From positions 1-39,501 of the forward strand of contig ONDJ01000016.1 in NCBI GenBank assembly GCA_900316575.1: a stretch of 39,501 nucleotides of DNA, given 5' to 3'. Position 1 is the stretch's first letter, and every line of letters starts with the position of its first letter. The notes under the pieces are model-generated. The model was not told the origin of the DNA. It was given only the letters and a program-made list of their open reading frames with translations, and did not search any database. This document shows positions 8,715 through 16,481 of this stretch, piece by piece. The DNA is from an uncultured Prevotellaceae bacterium (GTDB lineage: Bacteria; Bacteroidota; Bacteroidia; Bacteroidales; Bacteroidaceae). A program made the position numbers and the translations under genes.

Positions 8715-9298
8715 AACGCATGCGTGGCTGACGTATGTGAACTGGCATTCCTGCGGGCAATCTCATCGCGCAATGTTCTTGCCATTTCAAACTGATCGTT
8801 TTTGACGGCCTCTTTTAAAGCTTCTTCAAGCAATGTCGTGTCCATCGCCTGGATAGGAACACTTAGTTGTACCAATCCGTCTTCGCCAATAGCATCTTTG
8901 TTCACCGCATCAAAATAGTGCTCATCAACTTCCAATGAAGCTTTAAGCTCCATAGCCAAAGCTACGCCAATGCCTGTGGGTTGCCGTACATAGCGAATGT
9001 CAGCCCCTTGTTTTAGCAATAGCTCACTGCAAAAACTTCGATTAGGCGTGTTGTTGTGAATAACAACGCAATGAAGCTTAATGCCAAACGTGTCGAGCGT
9101 GTCACGAAAAGCACGAATAATTTCATTCCGCTCGCCCTGTATAATCTTACTTACAATGTGATACTCTTCCGCAGAAATCAATACAGCCATGCAGCGCATA
9201 CCATTAGCCTCGCGCAGAATAAGAATGTAGGCTTGTTGCAACGACGTTCCGCGTGTAAGCCCCAAAGGAATAATATCAACAAAATTATTTTGTGCCAT
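8711..9298 (-). CDS. bifunctional nuclease domain protein with UVR motif
   Basis: This is a 195-residue protein. Residues 1-140 match the DUF151/bifunctional nuclease (BFN) family, including CMAVLISAEEYHIVSKIIQGE and RPLTHD-equivalent positions. Residues about 155-187 (LLEEALKEAVKNDQFEMARTLRDEIARR) form a UVR coiled hairpin of the type found in UvrB/UvrC and bacterial adaptor proteins. The BFN-UVR pairing is common in Bacteroidetes. DNase/RNase activity is known only for some family members, and its function here is unproven. It is the first gene of the operon. Confidence 0.85.
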   Translation of the reverse strand: MAQNNFVDIIPLGLTRGTSLQQAYILILREANGMRCMAVLISAEEYHIVSKIIQGERNEIIRAFRDTLDTFGIKLHCVVIHNNTPNRSFCSELLLKQGADIRYVRQPTGIGVALAMELKASLEVDEHYFDAVNKDAIGEDGLVQLSVPIQAMDTTLLEEALKEAVKNDQFEMARTLRDEIARRNASSHTSATHAL

Positions 9299-9324
9299 GC
9301 GTCTCTTTTATCTTGTTTACACGG

Positions 9325-9332
9325 CAAAAGTA
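9325..9332 (-). promoter_or_regulatory. -7 element of the BFN-rsmE-ABC operon
   Basis: Read on the minus strand this is TACTTTTG, a full match to TAnnTTTG, 27 bases upstream of the BFN start codon. No good -33 TTTG is seen at the expected distance. Confidence 0.5.
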
Positions 9333-9522
9333 CATATAAATTATGAATACCCACTGAAACGCACAGTCTTTTCAGTAAACAAAGGCAATGCCCAATGCAT
9401 ACTTCTGTGCCACAGGAAAGTTTTCGCACGCAAAAACCTCATAGAACGCTTTTTTTGCAACCTTAAATAGGTCAAAAGGCAACGTTTTTTCAAGCAACTT
9501 ATAAAAAAAACAGCAGAGATAC

Positions 9523-9552
9523 TTGCAATATTGAAAAATAGCATTACTTTTG
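9523..9552 (+). promoter_or_regulatory. promoter of tRNA-Ser
   Basis: TTG at 9523-9525 and TACTTTTG at 9545-9552 are separated by 19 bases. The expected start lies about 25 bases upstream of the mature tRNA 5' end. Confidence 0.6.
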
Positions 9553-9585
9553 CAACGCTTTTACAAAAAGCAGCTATAAATACAA

Positions 9586-9676
9586 GGAAGTTTGGGTGAG
9601 TGGCTGAAACCACCAGTTTGCTAAACTGACGTACGGGTCAACCGTACCGGGGGTTCGAATCCCCCAGCTTCCGCCA
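9586..9676 (+). tRNA. tRNA-Ser (anticodon GCU)
   Basis: This is a 91-base class II tRNA. The acceptor stem is GGAAGTT with AGCTTCC (9666-9672), the discriminator is G, and CCA is encoded at 9674-9676. The anticodon arm is CCAGT-TTGCTAA-ACTG (one end pair outside the quoted strand) with anticodon GCT. A long variable arm is formed by GTACGG...CCGTAC. The T arm is GGGGG-TTCGAAT-CCCCC. It reads AGC/AGU codons. Confidence 0.97.
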
Positions 9677-9686
9677 TTTATACAAA

Positions 9687-9718
9687 AGGGAAACCTCAGG
9701 CAGGCTTCCTTTTTTCTT
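9687..9718 (+). terminator. terminator after tRNA-Ser
   Basis: GGAA(A)CCT pairs with AGG(C)TTCC around a short CAGGC loop, and a TTTTTT tract follows. The rest of the gap to about 10199 has no convincing gene. It contains a small direct repeat, CTAACGTACGGTATG, near 9923 and 9944. Confidence 0.6.
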
Positions 9719-10199
9719 TGCAGATGGGCAAAGTGCCTTTGTCTATCGGACATTTAGGAAGCCTTTATAGGGAGGGGTGTGGTTCAAAAACTAACGTGAT
9801 TTAAAGCACATTAAAACGCATTAAAGCACAATTTGTATTACCATTCCGTATTACCGCAATTTTTGATTGTATCTCCCTTTTAGAAGTTTTAATCAACAAA
9901 CAATTCCTCCGTTTGTACCTGCTAACGTACGGTATGAACCTACTAACGTGCGGTATGGGGCTAAAACGGAAGAATTCCTGCCGATGAAATTTTGTTTTAT
10001 CCCAATCGTGAAATGTTTTCAAAGCGCAAAAAAAATATATGCGGCATCTCTGCGATTTCGTTTCTTAGGGATCATTGACCGAATTACAGCGTCGTTTTTT
10101 TGGTAAACCCTACTAACTTTTTCTCTTTGTGGCTTTGTGAAAAGGTCTTCTCAAATTGCAAATAATTAACAAAAAGAGCGTTTTTATTTTATTTTTTTT

Positions 10200-10207
10200 T
10201 AATTTTG
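10200..10207 (+). promoter_or_regulatory. probable promoter of the polysaccharide operon
   Basis: TAATTTTG matches the TAnnTTTG -7 consensus. A long T-rich tract lies just upstream, but no clear -33 TTTG is present. A start near 10213 would give a leader of about 190 nt before upxY. I see no flanking inverted repeats of the kind that mark invertible capsule promoters in Bacteroides. Confidence 0.5.
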
Positions 10208-10405
10208 CGGGCGAGTAAAAGTGCTGTCACAAAATTGGCGTCCGTGTGAAACTGAAGGTTACACTTGTACGGTGGCAGTGATGCGCAGTTACCCTTTCGT
10301 GAGTTATTTGGTCTCCCGCTTAGATAGGAGCGGGTAGGGAAGGGTGTGCGCAAAGTTTACTTCCTTTGCAAGCTGTGCTGAGAATCAATTTGTATAAGAA
10401 CGTCC
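10208..10405 (+). promoter_or_regulatory. structured 5' leader of the polysaccharide operon
   Basis: No ORF is seen here, but there are several nested pairings. CTGTCAC (10224-10230) pairs with GTGGCAG (10272-10278) and encloses a smaller GTGT/ACAC hairpin. CCCGCT (10315-10320) pairs with AGCGGG (10329-10334) and is flanked by ACCCTT (10291-10296) with AAGGGT (10340-10345). In Bacteroides fragilis, UpxY proteins act on the 5' untranslated leaders of their own capsule operons to prevent early termination. A similar role here is inferred from position and structure. No clear U-run follows the hairpins. Confidence 0.5.
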
Positions 10406-10996
10406 TTGGCGGAATTAGAAAATAAAGAGTGGTATGCCCTGCGCACGTTTAATCGCAGGGAGATGGACGTGAAGCGTTGGCTTGAAGAACGCGGTCACAA
10501 GGTGTTCGTACCCATGCGACTGGTGGAGCGTGTGAAGAAGCCGGGTGAACACCCTGTGCGTAGTTATGTTCCTGCCATTCACAACTACCTTTTCAGCGTT
10601 AAACAACTCGCGGCGCGCCCTATGCGTACATTTGCTGCTACGTGTCCATGGCCGTTGGCCATATTGCGCAGGGCTGGTAGCGACACAGAGCCTTATATGG
10701 TCAGTCCTCAGGAAATGCGTGAGTTTCGCTTATTGAGCGACCCTGAATATAAGAATGCTCAGTTTATAGAACGCGACGAGGCCGAAGCCAAACCCGGAAA
10801 AGAAGTTCTCATCACGCACGGAGCATTCAAGGGTATGCGTGGAAAGCTTCATCGGGTGAAAGGCAAGTACTTTTTCATTAAAACCTTTGGTGATCTGGCC
10901 GTGCAGATGCACATTTCGCGCTGGTATTGTCGCGTGCTTGACACTCCTGAAACGGACGATGACGCCTCTTCAAACAAGCTTCTCAATCGTATATAA
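10406..10996 (+). CDS. upxY: UpxY-family NusG-like transcription antiterminator
   Basis: This is a 196-residue specialised NusG paralogue. The NGN domain (about 8-115) starts KEWYALRTFNRREMDVKRWL, and a KOW domain follows at about 130-160 (PGKEVLITHGAFKGMRGKL). It is expected to bind RNA polymerase in the leader and let it read through the polysaccharide operon. The start is a TTG at 10406: an in-frame stop lies at 10379-10381, no ATG or GTG comes between, and the next ATG would remove the conserved WYALRT strand. It is first in the operon, 25 bases before wecB. The usual partner upxZ is not found downstream. Confidence 0.88.
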   Translation: MAELENKEWYALRTFNRREMDVKRWLEERGHKVFVPMRLVERVKKPGEHPVRSYVPAIHNYLFSVKQLAARPMRTFAATCPWPLAILRRAGSDTEPYMVSPQEMREFRLLSDPEYKNAQFIERDEAEAKPGKEVLITHGAFKGMRGKLHRVKGKYFFIKTFGDLAVQMHISRWYCRVLDTPETDDDASSNKLLNRI

Positions 10997-11021
10997 AATC
11001 TAACCAAAACACCATAATCAC

Positions 11022-12182
11022 ATGGAAACTAAAAAGAAAGTGATGCTCGTGTTCGGCACACGACCCGAAGCCATCAAGATGGCTCCATTGGTAAAGGCTT
11101 TTGAAGCCGCTGCAGATCACTTTGAAACCATCGTATGTGTCACAGCACAGCATCGTGAGATGCTTGACCAAGTTCTGGAAATCTTTGAAATCAAGCCCCA
11201 GTACGACCTCAACATCATGCAGAAAAACCAAGACCTCTATGATGTGACAGCGCGTGTTATTACGGGAATGCGCGATGTGCTAAGCGAAGTGCAGCCCGAC
11301 GTTGTTCTTGTTCATGGAGATACAACAACAAGCACGGCTGCAGCATTGGCAGCATTCTACAAGCAAATACCCGTAGGGCACGTTGAAGCAGGACTCCGTA
11401 CTTATAATATATATAGTCCTTGGCCTGAGGAAATGAATCGCCAGCTGACAGGACGTATTGCTACCTACAACTTTGCTCCCACGCAATTGAGCCGCCAAAA
11501 CTTGTTGAGTGAGCATGTGGCTGAAGAGCAAATTACCGTGACGGGCAACACGGTCATTGACGCGCTCTATTGGGTGGTTGACAAGATCAAGAAAGATGCA
11601 GAATTGCGCGACCACTTGGTGCGTTTGCTCTCTGATGCAGGTTATAATCTGAATAGGCTTGATGGTTCGCGTCGCTTGGTGCTCATCACTGGTCACCGCC
11701 GCGAAAACTTCGGCGACGGATTTATCTCAATGTGTAAAGCCATCAAGACCTTGACGGAAAAGTATCCGCAGGTGGATTTCGTATATCCCATGCACTTAAA
11801 TCCCAACGTGCGCAAGCCCATTCACGAAGTATTTGGCGAAGATTTGAGCACGCTTGGCAATATGTTCTTCATCGAGCCCTTAGAATATCTGAGTTTCGTT
11901 ACCTTGATGGAACGCGCCGACATCGTACTGACCGACAGCGGCGGTATTCAGGAAGAGGCTCCCGGATTAGGTAAACCCGTGCTCGTGATGCGCGACACCA
12001 CAGAGCGCCCCGAGGCCTTAGACGCAGGAACCGTGAAACTCGTTGGCACAGACTACGACAAGATCGTAAGCGAAGTGTCAACGCTGCTCGACGACAAAGA
12101 AGCCTACGCCCGTATGTCGCAAGCTGTCAATCCCTATGGTGATGGCAAAGCTTGTGGGCGCATCGTGAAAAAATTGAGATAA
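11022..12182 (+). CDS. wecB: UDP-N-acetylglucosamine 2-epimerase (non-hydrolysing)
   Basis: This is a 386-residue cytoplasmic enzyme converting UDP-GlcNAc to UDP-ManNAc. Family motifs are plain: VFGTRPEAIKMAPLV (10-24), HGDTTTSTAAALAA, HVEAGLRT, GNTVIDAL, TGHRRENFGDGF and LTDSGGIQEEAPGLGKPVLV, which bind UDP and the sugar. Length is normal and no hydrolytic variant features are seen. Together with wecC it makes UDP-ManNAcA for the surface polysaccharide. About 740 bases holding a degenerate MNT/HEPN cassette separate it from wecC. Confidence 0.96.
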   Translation: METKKKVMLVFGTRPEAIKMAPLVKAFEAAADHFETIVCVTAQHREMLDQVLEIFEIKPQYDLNIMQKNQDLYDVTARVITGMRDVLSEVQPDVVLVHGDTTTSTAAALAAFYKQIPVGHVEAGLRTYNIYSPWPEEMNRQLTGRIATYNFAPTQLSRQNLLSEHVAEEQITVTGNTVIDALYWVVDKIKKDAELRDHLVRLLSDAGYNLNRLDGSRRLVLITGHRRENFGDGFISMCKAIKTLTEKYPQVDFVYPMHLNPNVRKPIHEVFGEDLSTLGNMFFIEPLEYLSFVTLMERADIVLTDSGGIQEEAPGLGKPVLVMRDTTERPEALDAGTVKLVGTDYDKIVSEVSTLLDDKEAYARMSQAVNPYGDGKACGRIVKKLR

Positions 12183-12200
12183 GAGATTGCTTAATAGGAC

Positions 12201-12524
12201 ATGAAATCCCAAGTCGTTATAGAGCATATTACTCATAAGGCACACGAAATACTGCCAAAAGGAGCTCGTCTCCTGCTTAATGGTTCGCGTGCTCGAGGCG
12301 ACAATCGTCCAGATCGTGATTGGGATTTGCTAATTCTCATTCTAGGAGATCGTGTTACATTTGAGCAAGACACTAAATATGCTTTCCCTTTTCAAGAGCT
12401 CGGATGGGATATTGGCGAAGAGATAAACCCTCAGATTTTTACGCTTAATAATTGGAAAGCACGACAAGGGCGTTCTCTCTACGTTTATGAAGTAGAAAGG
12501 GATGGTATAGAACTATGGCATTGA
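12201..12524 (+). CDS. MNT-type minimal nucleotidyltransferase (antitoxin-like)
   Basis: This is a 107-residue protein with the DNA polymerase beta-like fold. The signature GSRARGDNRPDRDWDLLI (28-45) has GSR for nucleotide binding and the metal-binding Asp40 and Asp42. Such MNT proteins pair with HEPN toxins. In the MntA/HepT systems the MNT partner is the antitoxin and AMPylates the toxin; whether this protein does so is inference. A HEPN reading frame overlaps its 3' end but is broken, so the MNT is probably an orphan remnant. It lies only 18 bases after wecB and so is likely co-transcribed. Confidence 0.8.
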   Translation: MKSQVVIEHITHKAHEILPKGARLLLNGSRARGDNRPDRDWDLLILILGDRVTFEQDTKYAFPFQELGWDIGEEINPQIFTLNNWKARQGRSLYVYEVERDGIELWH

Positions 12525-12900
12525 CAGCACAGAATATAAAAGATATTGTTCAATACAGGTTTGAGCGCGCTGACACTACATTTCAAGAAGCGAGAGTCTG
12601 TGCTCAAATGGGATGTTGTGTGCAAATAGGTTGTATTATGCGCTATTTTATGCAGCTGTAGCTGTTTTGTTGTATTTCGGCTTTTCTGCAAAAACTCATA
12701 GTGGGATGATTCACCTTATGAGTGATAAATTAGGCAGAGCTGGCTATCTTTCAAACGATGATTTATCATTGAGAGCTCGGATGTAACGTATGCGTCAAAC
12801 AGGAGACTATGATGATCTTTTTGATTAGACCGAAGAAGATATCACGCCCTTGTTTCCTAAAGTTGATAGCTTGATCCGCAAATTGAAACTCCTAAAATAA
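12515..12900 (+). pseudogene. HEPN-domain protein, decayed
   Basis: ATG 12515 overlaps the MNT gene by ten bases. The frame starts MALTAQNIKDIVQYRFERAD, then shifts at about 12607-12620. The continuation, CANRLYYALFYAAVAVLL and HSGMIHLMSDKLG, is in another frame and is typical of HEPN proteins. Two further in-frame stops follow (TAA 12784-12786 and TAG 12826-12828) before the natural end at 12898-12900. The C-terminal MRQTGDYDDLFD is also a HEPN-family theme. One frameshift plus two nonsense changes mean there is no functional product. The ancestral cassette was MNT-HEPN. Confidence 0.8.
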
Positions 12901-12921
12901 ACAAAACAAACAATAAATTTT

Positions 12922-14142
12922 ATGGTTAACGTAATTGGACTGGGCTACATTGGACTGCCCACAGCACTCATGATGGCTTCACACGGTGTGGAAGTCATTG
13001 GTACTGACTACAACAAAGACCTCGTTGCAACGCTCAACGCAGGCAAAACCACTTTCAAGGAAGATGGTCTTGACGAACTTTTCCAAGATGCCCTCAAAGC
13101 TGGCATTAAGTTCACCACAGAGTATCAGAAAACGGACATGTACATCGTATCCGTACCCACGCCCTACGACAAATTTTCAAAGAAAGTCGATCCCTGCTAC
13201 GTAGTTGCCGCCGTGAAAGAAGTGATGCGCGTATGCCCCAAAGGTGCAACAGTCGTTGTTGAAAGTACCGTCAGCCCAGGTACGATAGACCGCTTCGTGC
13301 GTCCCGTTATTGAAGAAAACGGCTTCAAAATTGGCGAAGACATCAACCTCGTTCACGCTCCCGAGCGCATCATTCCAGGCAATATGGTCTATGAGTTGCT
13401 CCATAACAACCGCACCATCGGTGCCGACGATCGTGCCATCGGTGAGAAAGTAAAGGAATACTATGCTTCGTTCTGCCAAGGCGAAATCGTTGTTACCGAC
13501 ATCCGCAGTGCTGAAATGTCGAAAGTAGTAGAAAATACCTTCCGCGCTGTGAACATCGCCTTTGCCAACGAATTGGCTCGCATCTGCCGCTACGACAACA
13601 TGGATGTTTACGAAATCATCAAGATCTGCAACATGCACCCGCGCGTAAACATCCTGCAACCTGGCCCTGGCGTAGGTGGCCACTGCATAAGCGTTGACCC
13701 ATGGTTCCTCGTAGGCGACTATCCACGTCTCGCAAAGGTTATTGACGAGTCCATGAAAACCAACGACAGCCAGCCCGAGTATGTGCTCAATCGCATTTAC
13801 GAAATCATGGAAGAAAACGGCATCACCGACAACCGCCGAGTAGGTCTCTATGGTCTCACCTACAAAGAGAATGTTGACGACTACCGCGAAAGTCCAACAC
13901 TTCAGATGCTCGAGAGCCAAGAGCGTCACCTCGCTCGTCCCTTGAAGTGCTACGACCCGTTCATCAAGCAAGACATCGTTAAGAACCAGTTCCACGACTT
14001 CGACGAGTTCCTCAATGACGTTGACCTCGTCGTTATCATGGTAAAACACGACCAAATCAAGCAAAACTGGGATAAGCTCAAAGGCAAAGTCATCCTTGAC
14101 TGCCACAACATCTGTCCGCTTGAAGGCGTGTATCACATCTAA
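12922..14142 (+). CDS. wecC: UDP-N-acetyl-D-mannosamine dehydrogenase
   Basis: This is a 406-residue NAD-dependent enzyme oxidising UDP-ManNAc to UDP-ManNAcA by two successive hydride transfers. The N-terminal Rossmann motif is VIGLGYIGLPTALMMA. The central region has ESTVSPGT and HAPERIIPGNM. The catalytic Cys is Cys255 in GPGVGGHCISVDPWFL, and the C-terminal UDP-binding domain has GLTYKENVDDYRESPT. Adjacency to wecB points to ManNAcA rather than glucuronate, though related UDP-sugar dehydrogenases cannot be excluded from sequence alone. Codon choice is notably C-ending compared with the genes that follow. Confidence 0.92.
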   Translation: MVNVIGLGYIGLPTALMMASHGVEVIGTDYNKDLVATLNAGKTTFKEDGLDELFQDALKAGIKFTTEYQKTDMYIVSVPTPYDKFSKKVDPCYVVAAVKEVMRVCPKGATVVVESTVSPGTIDRFVRPVIEENGFKIGEDINLVHAPERIIPGNMVYELLHNNRTIGADDRAIGEKVKEYYASFCQGEIVVTDIRSAEMSKVVENTFRAVNIAFANELARICRYDNMDVYEIIKICNMHPRVNILQPGPGVGGHCISVDPWFLVGDYPRLAKVIDESMKTNDSQPEYVLNRIYEIMEENGITDNRRVGLYGLTYKENVDDYRESPTLQMLESQERHLARPLKCYDPFIKQDIVKNQFHDFDEFLNDVDLVVIMVKHDQIKQNWDKLKGKVILDCHNICPLEGVYHI

Positions 14143-14161
14143 CAACAACTGCTACTCTATA

Positions 14162-14215
14162 TAAGCTATGCTTGCGAAAGGGCACCTTCCTTTCGTAAGC
14201 ATATTGCTTATAGCC
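14162..14215 (+). terminator. hairpin after wecC
   Basis: ATGCTTGCGAAAGG pairs with CCTTTCGTAAGCAT around GCACCTT, with further pairing of ATAAGC and GCTTAT outside. There is no U-run, so it may be an RNA-stabilising or pausing hairpin rather than a full terminator. Confidence 0.4.
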
Positions 14216-14320
14216 TGACGCTCTCCCTATCCTCAGCAGCATTATAAGTTAAAGCTCATAGTAGGAAATACCAGATCGCTGCAATCCGCAAACTTTAACG
14301 GCTTGTAATTTACAAATTTG

Positions 14321-14328
14321 TAAATTTG
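14321..14328 (+). promoter_or_regulatory. -7 element before the ATPase pseudogene
   Basis: TAAATTTG fits TAnnTTTG and directly follows the palindrome TTTACAAATTTGTAAA (14310-14325), which overlaps it and could be an operator. No clear -33 element is seen. The start codon at 14342 lies 13 bases beyond it. Confidence 0.35.
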
Positions 14329-14341
14329 CAACACGATAAGC

Positions 14342-15686
14342 ATGAAGTTCTACGATAGAGAAAAGGAGCTTGCAGCTTTGCACGCAGCGCGCAATATCGC
14401 TTTTAATACAGCCTCGCAGCTCACGGTTGTGACAGGTCGTCATAGGATTGGAAAAACGAAGCTCATCCTAAAAAGTTGTGAACAAACGCCAACCGTCTAT
14501 CTGTTTGTGAGCCGAAATAGCGAAGCAGCCTTATGTTCCTATTTCTCTCAAGTTCTGCGCGATAGTCTAAGTGTGTTTATTCCCGAGGGCATACACTCTT
14601 TTGCCGATCTTTTCACGATGTGCATAGAGATAGCAAAAACAAAGCCTTTCAACTTAATACTTGACGAGTTTCAAGAATTTCTCAACATAAATCCCTCTAT
14701 TTACAGTGAAATGCAACGGATATGGGACTTAAACAAGGATGTAGCGCGTATGCACCTTATTGTAAGCGGTTCCGTGTATTCGCTGATGATAAAAATCTTT
14801 CAAGATTACAAAGAACCACTCTACGGACGAGCCACGAGCATCATTCGCTTAAAACCTTTTTCTGTTTCCGTACTTAAGACCATCCTTGCCGACCATAGCC
14901 CGTCCTATACAAACGATGACCTATTGGCCCTTTATGCTTTTCACTGGCGGAGTGCCTAAGTATGTTGAAATACTCATGGACAACGTAGCCTTTACTGTGG
15001 AAGCAATGGTTTGACTGATCGTGCACGAAAATTCCATCTTCATTGAAGAAGGTAATGTGATGCTCATTCAGGAGTTTGGTAAAAAGTATGGAAACTATTA
15101 TGCCATTCTTTCAGCTATAGCATCAGGCTTTAACGAGCCATCTCACATAGCGTCTGCAACAGGGCAAAAGAGTCTCGGTGGAAGCCTTCAGCGTTTAGAA
15201 GAAGATTACGATATTATAGCAAAGCAGCGTCCCGTAGGAGCTAAACAGGCCACGCAATCAGTTCAATATTATATAAAAGACCATTTCTTGCGCTTTTGGT
15301 TTCGCTACATTGTTAAGTATCAAAACCTCGTTCAGTCAAACCAATTCGAAACACTTCGAAGCTTGATACTTCACGACTATCCTGAGTATTCTGGCCACGA
15401 ACTCGAAGACTATTTCCGCGATAAACTTTCTCAAGAACAACCTTTTGAAGAAATAGGTTCTTGGTGGATGTCGCCAAGGGGAAAGACAATAGAAGAGGCA
15501 GAACAATTCAAAATAGATATCGTAGGAATATACTTTAAGCAGAAACGAGCCTTAATAGCAGAAGTAAAACGGCAACGGACAAGTTTCAAACCCGAAAAAT
15601 TCCAACGTAAGGTAGAGGCTATAAAAACCGCGTTACTCGCTAATTACGAACTTGAAACGCGTTGTTTGACGCTGGAAGATATGTAA
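14342..15686 (+). pseudogene. AAA-type ATPase with DUF234 nuclease-like domain, frameshifted
   Basis: The first part (14342-14959, 205 residues) has an archaeal-ATPase-type domain with P-loop-like TGRHRIGKTKL, Walker B-like LILDEFQEFL and SGSVYSLM. A one-base excess in the TTTT at 14938-14941 shifts the frame. Reading one frame over restores FTGGVPKYVEILMDN, the expected continuation. A TGA at 15012-15014 then interrupts this frame, and the rest runs on to 15686. That part carries the winged helix (SEGFN-like, IASATGQKS) and a DUF234-type C-terminus with FKIDIVGIY and ALIAEVKRQ, reminiscent of a PD-(D/E)XK fold. The P-loop has an unusual Arg-His. Intact homologues are common orphan ATPases of unknown, possibly defence-related, role. 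Confidence 0.8.
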
Positions 15687-15689
15687 ACG

Positions 15690-15780
15690 TAACACACGCT
15701 CGAATTTTCGCCGCCGCGAAAATAACCGCCGCGAAAATTAGGGACTATGTCTTCCTTCATCGGTTAGCGTGTTAAGTTAA
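15690..15780. repeat. nested palindromes with repeated CCGCCGCGAAAAT
   Basis: AATTTTCG at 15702-15709 can pair with CGAAAAT at 15715-15721 or with CGAAAATT at 15732-15739, because CCGCCGCGAAAAT occurs twice. An outer pair, AACAC-GCT (15691-15700) with AGCGTGTT (about 15766-15773), encloses them. The arrangement allows alternative hairpins. No U-run follows. It could be a terminator remnant for the ATPase gene or a recombination scar. Confidence 0.45.
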
Positions 15781-15801
15781 AGGAACTAAAAAGGGCTTTA
15801 T

Positions 15802-16008
15802 ATGGATAAGATCCGTTTCATAAATATGTGTATCGTTGAATTTGGAGAGAAGCTCGGCATTTCAGCTTATTGGTCTTATCAGTATCTGAAGAAGTATAAA
15901 GGTTTAGACTTTTTAGATAAATGTTACGAAGCTGAACACCTTTTATCCCTCGACGATACACTGTCAGATCTTCAAACCATATGTAAGCGCAATGGGGGAA
16001 CTTTGTAA
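15802..16008 (+). CDS. DUF3791 small protein (putative antitoxin-like)
   Basis: This is a 68-residue protein resembling DUF3791, small helical proteins nearly always encoded just before DUF3990 genes. The sequence IRFINMCIVEFGEKLGISAYWSYQYLKKYKGLDFL has the family's helical pattern. The gene overlaps the next by one base (stop at 16006-16008, next ATG at 16008). Its role is unknown; an antitoxin or chaperone for the ART-like partner is inferred from gene order. Confidence 0.7.
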   Translation: MDKIRFINMCIVEFGEKLGISAYWSYQYLKKYKGLDFLDKCYEAEHLLSLDDTLSDLQTICKRNGGTL

Positions 16009-16481
16009 TGAAATTATACCACGGCACAAACATCGACTTTCCTAAAATCGATTTGTCTAAATGTAGCCCCAATAAAGATTTTGGAAAAGGCTTCTATCTG
16101 ACATCTCTATATCAACAAGCAGTAAGCATGTCTATTAGACGTTGCGAATTAGAGAGAAAGGGGACTCCTATCGTTCAAGTTTATGAAATTAACGATGATA
16201 TTTTGACTTCAAACATTCTAAAAGTTAAGAGTTTTAAAGGTGTGAGCAAAGAGTGGGCAGAGTTTATCCTTATGAATAGGAATTCTAATGGTCGTAATCT
16301 TCATAATTATGATATTGTAATAGGTCCTGTAGCTGATGATGGTGTAGTTTATAAATTAAACTTGTATATACAACACTTAATTTCTTTAGAATAATTAGTT
16401 CAAAGTCTTACCTATAAAAAGATAAACGATCAATACTTCTTTGGCACAGAGGAGGCAATATTCTATTTGAAGCGAATATGA
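16008..16481 (+). pseudogene. DUF3990 ADP-ribosyltransferase-like protein with internal stop
   Basis: The frame opens MKLYHGTNIDFPKIDLSKCS, then KDFGKGFYLTSLYQQA, which are the hallmarks of DUF3990, a family with an ADP-ribosyltransferase-like fold. A TAA at 16392-16394 ends it after 128 residues. The same frame then continues, with LTYKKINDQYFFGTEEAI (the usual C-terminal DUF3990 motif), to a TGA at 16479-16481. That TGA overlaps the next gene's ATG in an ATGA junction, so the ancestral protein was 157 residues. The product is either truncated or lost; whether the 128-residue form is active is unknown. Confidence 0.78.

Noticed and set aside
9867-10106. 79-codon plus-strand frame after tRNA-Ser
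   Set aside because: It contains a short direct repeat (VRYEPTNVRYG) and no recognisable domain or promoter; probably non-coding.
9586-10405. Genomic island inserted at tRNA-Ser
   Set aside because: The polysaccharide locus starts about 700 bases away, there is no integrase and I find no repeat of the tRNA 3' end downstream.
12922-14142. UDP-glucose 6-dehydrogenase
   Set aside because: Family motifs alone do not exclude it, but pairing with wecB in the same operon favours UDP-ManNAc dehydrogenase.
13177-14148. Minus-strand 323-codon frame opposite wecC
   Set aside because: It lies entirely over a well-supported gene; the open frame follows from the C-rich third positions of wecC.
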